This document shows positions 1 to 8,608 of a stretch of 64,000 bases of DNA, one piece after another; the first letter of the stretch is position 1, and each line of letters starts with the position of its first letter. A program made the position numbers and the translations under genes. The notes beneath the pieces were generated by a model that saw nothing but the letters and a program-made list of their open reading frames with translations, was not told where the DNA came from and did no database searches. The stretch covers positions 1-64,000 of the forward strand of contig WIXG01000375.1 in assembly GCA_009869945.1 (NCBI GenBank). The letters are read 5' to 3'. This DNA comes from Mesaphorura yosii (taxonomy: Eukaryota; Arthropoda; Collembola; Poduromorpha; Tullbergiidae).

Positions 1-64
1 TCTTTACAATAGTCCCAATGTTGTAAGTATAATTCAATACATTTTTAGAAGTTTAGTTCTTAAA

Positions 65-1174
65 ATGGGTCCAAAAATTGCCCCGGAAACCGAAAACACA
101 GTTAAAGTGCTTTACAAGAGGAGGTTATCACTTCGGAAGATAAAAGAAGACCTAAAAAGCAGTGGAATCAACATCAGCCTTGGTGCAATAAATAATATAA
201 TCCACAGCAAAGGAACTAGACGCGCCGCAATTAATTCTGGAGCTCCAGTGCCAAGGAACCGAGCGAGGTTACAAAAGGTCACCACGGCCATGATTCGTAA
301 GACTGACGCTTTTACTTCGAAGGAACATCCTCCTTCGCAGAGAGATTGCTAAACGCTTGGGTAGTAGTGTTTGGCTTGTCAATAAGATAATCCATCAAGA
401 TTTGAAGAAGGTAGTCCGAAGAAAAACGAAAGTTCCTCGGTTGAACGCCAAACATAAGCAAAATAGGAAGACCAAGGCAAGAAAACTCTACGAGAAGCGC
501 TTAGCTGGAGGAAAGTCAGAGTATGCCGTGTCATTGGATGAGGCATTATTTTTCATGCAAGACTGCGAAGGCACGCGCAAAATATGCTACACAAAGACAC
601 GCAGTGAGGTCAACAAGTATGTGCACCAGAAGAAAGAAAAGTTTTCAGAGAAGTTAATGGTAATTGGTGCGATGAGCGGCCGGGGCATCATTCCCTTGAT
701 CCCAGTCCGAACCAATGCCAAGATTAATTCAAAGTACTATGTGGACAACGTTTTGAAGCAGATTTTGGAAGACGAGGTGCCGAAACTTTATCCTGGTGAG
801 ACATCAAAAGTATTTGTCCACCACGATGCTGCTTCATCCCATACCGCTCGGTTCACTCAGTAGTACGCTGCAACTTTGAAAGAAAAAACCGGAATAACTC
901 TCATTGCCAATGAAGAAATACCAGTGAAGAGTCCTGACGCTAGTCCGATGGACTTCTTTGGATTTGGATGGTTAAAGCAGCGCATACACAAACGGCGGAC
1001 AAAAACAATGCCTTGACTTTGGAAAATTTTAATGGAGAGTGGAACTCCGTGACTCCTGAAATGTGCCATAAAGTATTCGACAGTTGGAAAAGGAGACTTC
1101 GGGCTATCGCAAGGAATCGTGGAGAATATATTGAGAACAAGAAAATCATTCATCGTCGCAAAATCAAGGCGTAG
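65..1174 (+). pseudogene. Mariner-type transposase, decayed
   Basis: Tc1/mariner-family transposase that would cut and paste its own element. The N-terminal part (65-352) has the helix-turn-helix style typical of this family. The reading then shifts frame near 336-345 and continues from 357. The catalytic region is readable: first Asp in SLDEALFF (about 537), second Asp in VHHDAASSH (about 827), third Asp in SPMDFFGF (about 950). I count 41 residues between the second and third Asp, a DD41D-type spacing. In-frame stops lie at 861-863 and about 1015-1017, with another near 1050, so the copy is dead. No terminal inverted repeat is visible on either side; the left end may lie outside the window. 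The superfamily call is secure; the DD41D subgroup is a count, not an alignment. Confidence 0.85.
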
Positions 1175-1676
1175 AAATGTAAAACCAAACTATTCACATA
1201 ATGTTCTAACACCCTCTGTAACAGGCAATGAATTATGACTTTGACACGCGAGAGATTATAGAAATTAAGAAGTAAGAAATTCAAAGAGGCAGCTACGAAT
1301 TGCACCCGGCTGACAGAATCCGAATCCATCAATTCTCTTCTGATTGGAACCAAAATCGACGGATGCGGTCAACTGCTGGGCCGCCACATCCCTGGCGTAT
1401 AACTGGACGAGTAAGAAGAATGGAGTGGATTTCATTCTAAATTCAGGGATAAACCCGGAATTGGCCGCATTTTTAAATCTTCTTCACGTTTTCACACCTG
1501 CCTGGAATATTTTTTTGGCGTGAAGTTGTTTATCTACTGATAAGCACTGAAATATAGCAATCAGGAATTCTTATTTTTCATGCGCCTGGCTGATAATGAC
1601 ATCTGCCATACATATTTTCCCAAAAAGAAGCTGTTCACTGGACAAACAAAGTCGGCTATTATGTAGAAGCTTGAAT
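1175..1676. other. Intergenic, nothing recognised
   Basis: Sequence between the mariner remnant and the polyadenylation signal of the CRAL-TRIO gene. I see no coding pattern, repeat or RNA gene. Confidence 0.5.
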
Positions 1677-1682
1677 TTTATT
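1677..1682 (-). terminator. AATAAA polyadenylation signal
   Basis: AATAAA on the minus strand, 49 bases downstream of the CRAL-TRIO stop codon at 1732-1734. It supports that stop as the true gene end. Confidence 0.7.
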
Positions 1683-1731
1683 CAAAATCAAGGATTCCAA
1701 GGTCACACAGTAGGTCACAGGCAAGAATACT

Positions 1732-2632
1732 TTACAATTTTCTCGTGCTTGTCCCACCAAATTGTTTTGGTAGCTCCTTCGGGTCGATGATTGCATCTAA
1801 TTTCTTCTTCCATTCAGCCTTATCAGGTCCAAGCATATTAAATCCATCGAAGAAATGTTCAGACATGAATGGACGTGTAAGGCTTATAATTGGGTCAAAT
1901 ATTCTCGGTGTATTTACAGCCACTGTCGCGACAACAGCTTGTGGGTAGCGCTGTTCATACGTTTGTATATGCGCGAGTGGAATCTGGAGGCAAAGGGCGC
2001 AACCATGAACACGAAGATTATAGCCGGACAAGTCTGTAAGGAAAATAAATTGTGTTGCATTTGTCCCATCACGTTGCCCTTCTTCACGCGCTCGCCGTTG
2101 TGGAAGTTCAAAGGAGTGCTTGATGTAGTAACGGACGAGCTGTCTCATTTGACCTGAGAGCGCCGCCTTGCGTGTATTCCAAGAACCATATGTGGATAGG
2201 GCGACTGGGCGTCCTTGCCTGTCGTGTGCCTCCAAATCCACACCATAGGAACCCTCAAATTGTGGAAATCGTTCATTGTGTATATTGTCAATATTTTCGT
2301 CATTTCTCCATTTCAAATTCTAAACGCACAAGGATGGAAATTATCCTTGGATTTTATTCGCAACTTGAAATTGCTTTACTTACGGCTTTAAGTAATTCAA
2401 CTGCCTGCCCTACGTCCAGTTTCTTGGTCCTGAGCCATGGGATGAGATACTCATCACGATGCATGTAGTCGGCGTACAAATCGGATACGATAAGTTTTCT
2501 CAACTTGGGCAATGCCAAGAGTTCGGATTTTGTATATTTGGATTCATCTCCACGCTTATCACTAAGCTTCGCCTCTGATAAGGCTATGGCAGCCACTAAG
2601 AACGCTATAACAAGGAATTTATATAAACTCAT
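1732..2632 (-). CDS. Secreted CRAL-TRIO (Sec14-like) lipid-binding protein
   Basis: Two-exon gene of 278 aa. Exon 1 is 2384-2632 (83 codons, donor GCC|GTAAGT) and exon 2 is 1732-2319 (acceptor TTTAG|AATTTG), both in phase 0. Residues 1-21 form a signal peptide (MSLYKFLVIAFLVAAIALSE). A CRAL-TRIO N-terminal helical region follows, with the pattern DEYLIPWLRTKKLDVGQA. The Sec14 lipid-binding domain fills exon 2 and ends in the family signature PKELPKQFGG. Family members bind and transfer small lipophilic ligands (phosphoinositides, tocopherol, retinoids) and are normally cytosolic. The signal peptide therefore points to an extracellular or luminal role, which is inference. The join restores the expected residues across the boundary (ELLKA then NLKWRND). 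Ligand unknown. Confidence 0.88.
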
Positions 2633-2874
2633 TCTGGACGGTGCAGTCGCTTATGTAAAAATATTTCTGAATACAGAGAGAGAATGAAAAGATCCCAGCA
2701 GACAGAATAGTGTTTAATGTATTGATCCTTTTGAAGGACGACGAGTCCAGTTTTGAGGTTTTGAGGACAACTTGCGATTTAATGGATTTAGTGACAAGTA
2801 ATTTTCCTTGAGTGAGATACAACTGGAATACCTACATAATTACATTTTGATTATAATCATGTACATGAGTTCAG

Positions 2875-2880
2875 TTTATT
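2875..2880 (-). terminator. AATAAA polyadenylation signal
   Basis: AATAAA on the minus strand, three bases past the stop of the death-fold reading frame (stop 2884-2886). It suggests that frame is a genuine last exon with a very short 3' UTR. Confidence 0.5.
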
Positions 2881-2883
2881 GTT

Positions 2884-3297
2884 TCATGCACAATTGATCT
2901 TTGGTAATCGTAATGACTTCATTCCTGGGTTGATGTGTGGCAAATGCACAAACGGGAACATAGTTAGTATAATATAATTGGAATTGTCATATACTTGATT
3001 GAGCTTACTTGCTGCTTCATGTTGCCTGCAGCTCATCAATTCCGTGCACAGTTTTGCCCAAGTTGCATTCCCATTATTAAAACTCTTTCGCTGTGCAAGA
3101 ATTGCTATCATGAAGTCATAATTATCAGGATTGGATTTTCGTAAAGAATCCCTTGCTGCAGGAGGTAATTCAAGCTGGCCGTATATTCTATTCAGACTGT
3201 TGACCCCCACAACATTTTCCACGAGGTTGAGTTCAATGTGGTGAAAACCTTTGTTTACGATACAAACATGAGAAGGGATGCTGACACAAGTCTGAGT
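2884..3297 (-). CDS. Orphan last exon with a death-fold-like domain
   Basis: Open minus-strand frame from about 3297 to the stop at 2884-2886, without a convincing ATG. The core resembles a death domain: a helix ending in LELPPAARDSL, a middle helix NYDFMIAILAQR, then the pattern NATWAKLCTEL followed by EAASKLNQVY, like the AxW..L..L of death domains in apoptosis and immune adaptors. Possible splice acceptors lie upstream (AAACAAAG near 3245). No partner exons are recognisable before the ionotropic receptor at 3517, so this could be a gene fragment. The AATAAA just after the stop argues for a once-real gene end. Family call is by pattern only and uncertain. Confidence 0.35.
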   Translation of the reverse strand, partial: TQTCVSIPSHVCIVNKGFHHIELNLVENVVGVNSLNRIYGQLELPPAARDSLRKSNPDNYDFMIAILAQRKSFNNGNATWAKLCTELMSCRQHEAASKLNQVYDNSNYIILTMFPFVHLPHINPGMKSLRLPKINCA

Positions 3298-3467
3298 TCA
3301 TGCACAAAGTCACACGTATAATGCCACAACGAAGGAACCCACCAGACGAAAGCCACTATAGGAAAAAAGCCAGAATGTCAGGAAAATCACTCGGACTCAA
3401 AGCCATTGGGAAAAAACCACTCACTAAGGAAATCTTTTTCCTGGGGTAATAGATTTAAATACAATTA

Positions 3468-3473
3468 TTTATT
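3468..3473 (-). terminator. AATAAA polyadenylation signal of the receptor gene
   Basis: AATAAA on the minus strand, 44 bases after the TAG at 3517-3519, which is the stop of the +1 frame of the ionotropic receptor rather than of its longest ORF. Confidence 0.55.
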
Positions 3474-3516
3474 TCATTTAATAACAAAGTGAAACATTGT
3501 ACTCGATTTTTTTGAC

Positions 3517-4586
3517 CTATTCCACATAAGTACTCCAACAATTCTCGTCAATATTTTCATCATCGCCGATATCGTCGAATGTGGCAACTACATTCCTCAA
3601 CTTGCTGAACCTACGTTTAAAGTTTCCGAGCATGATCTTGAGAAAATTGGTCCAATCAGATTTATGACCTTGTGACCAGCCTGCAAAAGCGTCTCAACCG
3701 CAATGCAAACCAGACAAACGCCGACGCATCCAGCGTACGCGATAAAAATTGTGACCGTGCTTCCATCCAGGGACAATTTCTTCAGCTCGTACAAGTCAAT
3801 CAAGTACTTTGTGGACTTCTCATAATTTTCGCGAGTCTGGTCAAATATGAAATGCCACCAATCATGAATTCCAGATTCCACGAGGGCACGAATTGTTTTC
3901 GCAAGTCGTCCTCCATCACGCTCCGGTACTTGCCAACCATAATTGCTGTGGAAGAATGATTCCGTTGATTTGGTAAATTTTCGCATTGTTCCTTCCCTTT
4001 GAGGCAAAAACGGCTGCAGATTTTGTTCAAAGTCAACAAACGCGGAGTGGTCGCAGCGTAGTAAATGGCGCTCAATTTTGTTTGAGGGACATATATTTTT
4101 TGGAACGGTAAGCCGCTCTCGGACAAGGTTCAATTTTTGCATCACGGCGTCTCCTCTAAAAGATCCGTGTATATAACATTGAAAAGGATCCGCCAGGGGC
4201 ATGCAACCTGGGTGCACGTGCACATTGTGCGCAGGCTCACTGCTCGACTTTACGAGACAAATGGGTGAAAGGCGGAAATATTCACAAGGCTCTCCGAATT
4301 CGGGATGAATTTGACCTTCGGTATAATTTGCAAACTTTGCAGCGTAAGCGTGCAGCCTCGGTGTGAGTTCAGAATAAAGTTGAAAATCCTGAAGTTGGCT
4401 GAATTTCAAAACGGGTTCATCGGCGACTGGAATTGTGAGATGTGAAGTGACAATACTTTGGTAGCCATTGATTAGTATTACGGAAACGAGGAGCCAGCCA
4501 GCCAACGTCAATCTGAAGGCCAACTTGGTCTCCGTCGATGATCTCACGTGGTAATTACCTTCAAAGATACATAAACAACAAGTTCA
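3517..4586 (-). pseudogene. Divergent ionotropic receptor, C-terminal part, frameshifted
   Basis: C-terminal half of an arthropod ionotropic receptor (chemosensory relative of ionotropic glutamate receptors). The frame is open from about 4586 with no ATG; a probable acceptor ends ...TTTGAAG at about 4560, so upstream exons are missing or unseen. Visible parts: a pore-region/M3-type segment (AFRLTLAGWLLVSVILINGY followed by QSIVTSHLTIP), a Cys-containing extracellular ligand-binding lobe, and a last membrane helix (VTIFIAYAGCVGVCLVCIAV). The longest ORF stops at 3597, but from about 3645 the +1 frame gives a continuous basic-then-acidic tail ending at TAG 3517-3519, 44 bases before an AATAAA. 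A one-base change near 3645 therefore probably broke or altered the C terminus, unless it is an assembly error. The next sequence upstream is repeats and a BEL element. Confidence 0.65.
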
Positions 4587-5440
4587 GTGCTGTCCATCCG
4601 GCAAGCCATTAGCCACCGCCGAAGAGCTCATCAAAATAATAAAAATGGAGAAAATTAGATAAAGCTTTATTGCTTGTGGCTGAAAGGACCGCTTGGATCA
4701 CAGTGATCAAGTTTTTACCATGTGTCCAAAGGATGGTATGCATTAAGGGGTGTTTTTGGGCCACAATTTTTTATTTTTGCGATTAATAGGCCTTAGTCCA
4801 GAGGAAAAAAATCCGTCGAGACCGGACTCAAAAATTTGAATTTCCCGGGTCCCAGAGCCGGGTGAAGTCTGACCCTCGATTTTTCAACTTTTCCTGGGCG
4901 GTGCTATCGGGTCATGGTTTTCCCATAAAATAGCCCTATTTGTATAGATCACAACCCTGAAGGACCCGTCTCGAAATTCCATCCCAGCTTCGAGTTATGA
5001 GGGTTCAAAGTTTTTGGCGGGAAACTTTGAACCTTCATAACTTTTGTTTGCATACGAATTTCAAGTTGGGGTAAAGTGAGATTTCCATCTGCCATCAAGA
5101 CCTACGAAATGAGGTGTGTTTGGTTGGTACACAAGGCTACCTGCAGAAATTAGAAATTCCGGGTTCGAACTTTGAGAGTTCATAATTCATGACTATTAAG
5201 GAGTGGAATGGTGGGATAAGGTGAGACACACTTCCCTTGACCACTACTACTCAACCACAAATCCTCGGCGCGTCAATGCCTTATATATAGAAATTATTTT
5301 TCTGCGTTCAAAAGTCGTTACCAGCTTTGGGAACCGGCTGAGTCGACTTACTCTCCTGCCATTCCTCCTCTAAATCATCGCGCTTCCACTCATAAAGGTC
5401 AATTTCGTCTTCTGTACTGGAATTCTAGCGAAGACATGCT
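4587..5440. other. Non-coding, repeat-like DNA
   Basis: No gene seen. The stretch contains short, degenerate, self-similar motifs, for example variants of GGTTCAAAGTTT and of GTTCGAACTTTGAGAGTTC in opposite orientations, and a clean foldback at 4994-5041. It looks like an old dispersed repeat that separates the receptor remnant from the BEL element. Confidence 0.45.
4994..5041. repeat. Short foldback (20-bp arms)
   Basis: Arms 4994-5013 and 5022-5041 are reverse complements at 19 of 20 positions, with an 8-base loop TTGGCGGG. A related, weaker copy lies near 5160-5190. Confidence 0.75.
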
Positions 5441-7384
5441 GCCGACAGGAATTTTGGCCACAGATGTCGTGAACTCCCGACCAGACAAAAGCAAGTTAGG
5501 CATGGATTTAATATACATAGCCCAAACAAGATTTCATCTGGTCGTAGCCCCCAGATCGTGGTTGAACTGGGTATTCGATGTTCATGGTGTAAATCATTGA
5601 CGTCCTGCGGGACAGAATTTATTGCTATTAATGTAATTTTGACACAGATGAGGCACAACTTACTGGCGGCACCGGCGTCTAAGATATACCGTCCAACATA
5701 CATCGTCTGCGTATGCGCCACAGTCACCACCAGTCTCCTCTCACCACGTCCATGGCTGCGAGGGACAAGTCTTGCTGTTTACTGCGCTGATCAATGTCGA
5801 GGACCAATGCAGCAAAAAGCACCAGTTTCGAATGCTGATTGATCCAGGGTCAGAAGCTTCATTCGTCACAGAGAATTGCGTCAGGATTCTCGGGCTCAGG
5901 CGGACGAAGTGCGATACGCAGATTACCGGACTATCAGCGTCAGCGGTCGGGTCAGCGCGTGGGCTCGTCAAACTCCAGATCTCTTCACGACATCAGGACT
6001 ACCAGCTCACTGTAAACGCACTGATTCTCAGCAAAGTGACAGGACTACTGCCGAAGCATTCATGTTCACAACAGCAGTGGTCTCATCTGGAGGGATTGCA
6101 GTTAGCCGATCCGAGATTCTACGAACCGGGGCACGTTGACATCCTTCTTGGAGCAGACTACAGCTCATCAGTCATGCGCGGTACCATTTTGGAGGGTACC
6201 AGCTCAACACCGTACGCGCATGAATCTGTTTTCGGGTGGCTAATCTCCGGCATTGCGGCATCAACGTATCCAGCATCAGTTCGTGTACATCATGCTGATT
6301 GTGGCGCTTCTGGGAGCGGTGTAGACTACGCAGGGCCGTTCAGTATGCGAGTGATGAAGGGGCGAACGGCAAAAACTTTCAAGGCGTATTTAGCGATCTT
6401 CGTCTGCATGACCACCAAGGCCATGCATTTGGAGGTAGTCAGCGACATGTCTACGGACGCTTTCATCGCAGCCCTCCGTCGCTTCACATCAAGAAGAGGA
6501 CTTAGCAATGACATGTACAACGATTGCGGTACCAACTTCGTGGGAGCCGATGCTGAACTCAAGCAGCTTCTCATCTCAACATCGCACAATGCAGCTGTGG
6601 CGGACCATAGCATCAACTGGCACTTCAACCCACCCTCTGCTCCGCATCAAGGTGGACTCTGGGAGGCAGGGGTGAAGTCGGTCAAATTTCATCTTCGTCG
6701 TGTGGTTGGCAATGCAACACTGACGTTCGAGGAATTTCAGACCGTACTGTGCCAGATTGAGGCATGCCTCAACTCGAGACCACTCAACGCGATGTCAAAC
6801 GACCCAGCGGATTTTACCGTGCTCACTCCTGGGCATTTCCTCATTGGATCAGCACTGACAGCAGTTCCTGAGCCTGATCTGACCAAGGAACGAATCAACC
6901 GACTGACGCGATGGCAGTTCATACAGCAGCTAGTTCAACACTTCTGGCGACGTTGGAGCGTGGAATACCTGAGCAGCCTGCAGCAGCGGTTCAAATGGAA
7001 GGCCAAGCGGGACAACCTCGAGGTCGGCGATCTGGTGCTCATCAAGGATGATGCGCTATCCCCGACAAAGTGGAAACTCGGCCGCATCGTTCGCGTGCAT
7101 CCCGGAGCTGACAACCAGGTTCGCGTTGCAACAGTCAAGACGGCGACATCAGAGTACCAGCGACAAATCGTTAAACTTTGTCCAATTCTAAGGGTCAGTG
7201 AGTAGTTGCACAATCCTATCACATCAAGCGTATTTTACCTTCTTGATACTTGTAACCTAATTCAGCTAATTTTAATTTTGACAATTATTCTACTGTTCAT
7301 GTGAGAATTCTAGCGATAGTCACAGTGCAGGAGTGCGAAGCTCGAGCAACCCATGCTCGCACAGGTTCACACGAGGAGCGCCAA
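5441..7384 (+). mobile_element. BEL/Pao retrotransposon internal region, deleted
   Basis: Remnant of a BEL/Pao LTR retrotransposon. The protease-type sequence becomes recognisable from about 5700, and upstream to about 5441 is probably element DNA with frame breaks. The main ORF (5772-7205) joins protease directly to integrase. The reverse transcriptase and RNase H that normally lie between them are absent. The 7206-7384 stretch is a 3' untranslated segment leading into the LTR at about 7385. Confidence 0.8.
5772..7205 (+). CDS. BEL/Pao protease-integrase fusion ORF
   Basis: Intact 477-residue ORF in a BEL/Pao element. Residues 1-140 form the aspartyl-protease domain, with the motif LIDPGSEASFV (Asp24; BEL proteases usually read DxGSEASF). 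From about residue 180 an integrase core follows: first Asp in VDYAGPF, second Asp in DCGTNFVGA, Glu in PHQGGLWEAGVKS, so the DDE triad is present. The C-terminal third is the domain typical of BEL Pol ends (HFWRRWSVEYLSSLQQR, then LVLIKDDALSPTKWKLGRI). About 900 residues of reverse transcriptase and RNase H expected between the two are missing, and the junction is in frame. It cannot retrotranspose by itself. Whether the ORF is translated or conserved is unknown. Confidence 0.85.
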   Translation: MLFTALINVEDQCSKKHQFRMLIDPGSEASFVTENCVRILGLRRTKCDTQITGLSASAVGSARGLVKLQISSRHQDYQLTVNALILSKVTGLLPKHSCSQQQWSHLEGLQLADPRFYEPGHVDILLGADYSSSVMRGTILEGTSSTPYAHESVFGWLISGIAASTYPASVRVHHADCGASGSGVDYAGPFSMRVMKGRTAKTFKAYLAIFVCMTTKAMHLEVVSDMSTDAFIAALRRFTSRRGLSNDMYNDCGTNFVGADAELKQLLISTSHNAAVADHSINWHFNPPSAPHQGGLWEAGVKSVKFHLRRVVGNATLTFEEFQTVLCQIEACLNSRPLNAMSNDPADFTVLTPGHFLIGSALTAVPEPDLTKERINRLTRWQFIQQLVQHFWRRWSVEYLSSLQQRFKWKAKRDNLEVGDLVLIKDDALSPTKWKLGRIVRVHPGADNQVRVATVKTATSEYQRQIVKLCPILRVSE

Positions 7385-8072
7385 TGTTGACTCATTGAAA
7401 CAGTCTTCTAAACATGCATTTTGGCTTCAGCTTGATATTGCTCATTATGACTTGGAATTTTAGACATTTAATTTACATTTTAATGGAATTTTCCAGCGTT
7501 CGATTTTTTACGATTCAGTTCAAGACTACGCTTGAAGGTAGGCGGTGTTTGGTACGTTATGTATATTGTAAAGGATGATTGCCTGCACTTCTTATCTACA
7601 TACCTAGCGACCATTCTTTCTGTGCTTTGGTCGTATGAATTTTTGTCATGCATAATTCTGTACTTTTGCTAATAATTCTTTGTCTTTCGGACCATGTTTT
7701 CTAAGGTTGCTGTGGTCAGGGAACATGATAGAAATTGTACATTCATTCTATTTTTACCAATGCGCATGTAACTTTAATAGGCAGTAGCACATAACTCTGC
7801 CAAGGTTTATAAAGGCAGCCTGTAACTAGTGATTTCTTGTCCGTTTGCAACTCCGCTGTTTTGCTGCTCTGCTAGCCTTAATGTCATTGTTTTCGTGGTC
7901 AAAATAAACACAACGTAAGAGTCACAGCCATTGACAGTCCTGTCAGTTGTCTAATCTCAAATTTCCCATCGCCTCATCTACTACCTGCAAGTTGGTCACG
8001 TAGTCGCATTTCATCCTCTTCCTAGCGTCTCACTTTGCCCTGCTCAGCGCTCGCTGATCATCACCACTCATA
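7385..8072 (+). repeat. BEL/Pao long terminal repeat
   Basis: Probable LTR starting TGTTGACTC after the integrase region and ending just before the primer-binding site, about 690 bp. It contains a TATA box (TTTATAAA, 7806-7813) and an AATAAA (7903-7908), which define a U3-R-U5 order. The left edge is set by the TG start and is approximate. No second LTR was found in the window. Confidence 0.65.
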
Positions 8073-8075
8073 TTT

Positions 8076-8093
8076 TGGTCCTTCGAGCCGGAT
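8076..8093 (+). other. Primer-binding site matching tRNA-Tyr
   Basis: TGGTCCTTCGAGCCGGAT is the reverse complement of the 3' end of animal tRNA-Tyr (ATCCGGCTCGAAGGA plus CCA). It lies just after the LTR and 96 bases before the gag-like ATG. Recognised from memory of tRNA-Tyr sequence, not from an alignment. Confidence 0.7.
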
Positions 8094-8188
8094 ATTGATC
8101 AACATCATTAAGCTATCTGTCTGAGGCAGACTGATAGTGAACCATCACATCGTCTCCGTGGGAAATTCTCGTTCCAGTAGCAGTCAAC

Positions 8189-8482
8189 ATGACAACAGGA
8201 GAAAAGAAGGAAAATGCTGACCTCCTTGCCCTCACAAAGAAACGTGATGCAGTCAAGTCACCAATCAACCGTGTTGAGCAAGAGATCAACGGTTATGCGG
8301 ACGATGCCTGGACCATGGGACTCGTCACTAACTACATCAAAACTCTCGACACACTTCTGGAGAAAGCTGAGGCATCACCACTCAAATACCTTTTTGGCCA
8401 ATGTGCGTACTGGTGTTTGCCAACGCTAGCATTAATTTTGGACCAAATATTCAAAAAAAATTGTGAACATGCTAATCGGTAA
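8189..8482 (+). pseudogene. BEL/Pao gag N-terminal stub
   Basis: 97-codon ORF beginning MTTGEKKENADLLALTKKRD and continuing with a helical region (VEQEINGYADDAWTMGLVTN). It resembles the first part of BEL/Pao Gag and follows an LTR and primer-binding site in the correct order. After about residue 70 the sequence no longer looks like Gag and soon stops, so only the 5' end of a second element copy remains next to the GH31 gene. Confidence 0.6.
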
Positions 8483-8608
8483 AAACCGATTTGCCAATCC
8501 ACGTGTATACCGTTCTGGAAACTCGAATTGAGCCCTCGCGGATAATCGATAATTGAGGGTAGGACACCCACAGAGTAAACAAATTGAATTGAATTTCTTT
8601 TTCAATAA

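Noticed and set aside
5425..5730. 101-codon minus-strand ORF
   Set aside because: Antisense to BEL element sequence; no recognisable protein.
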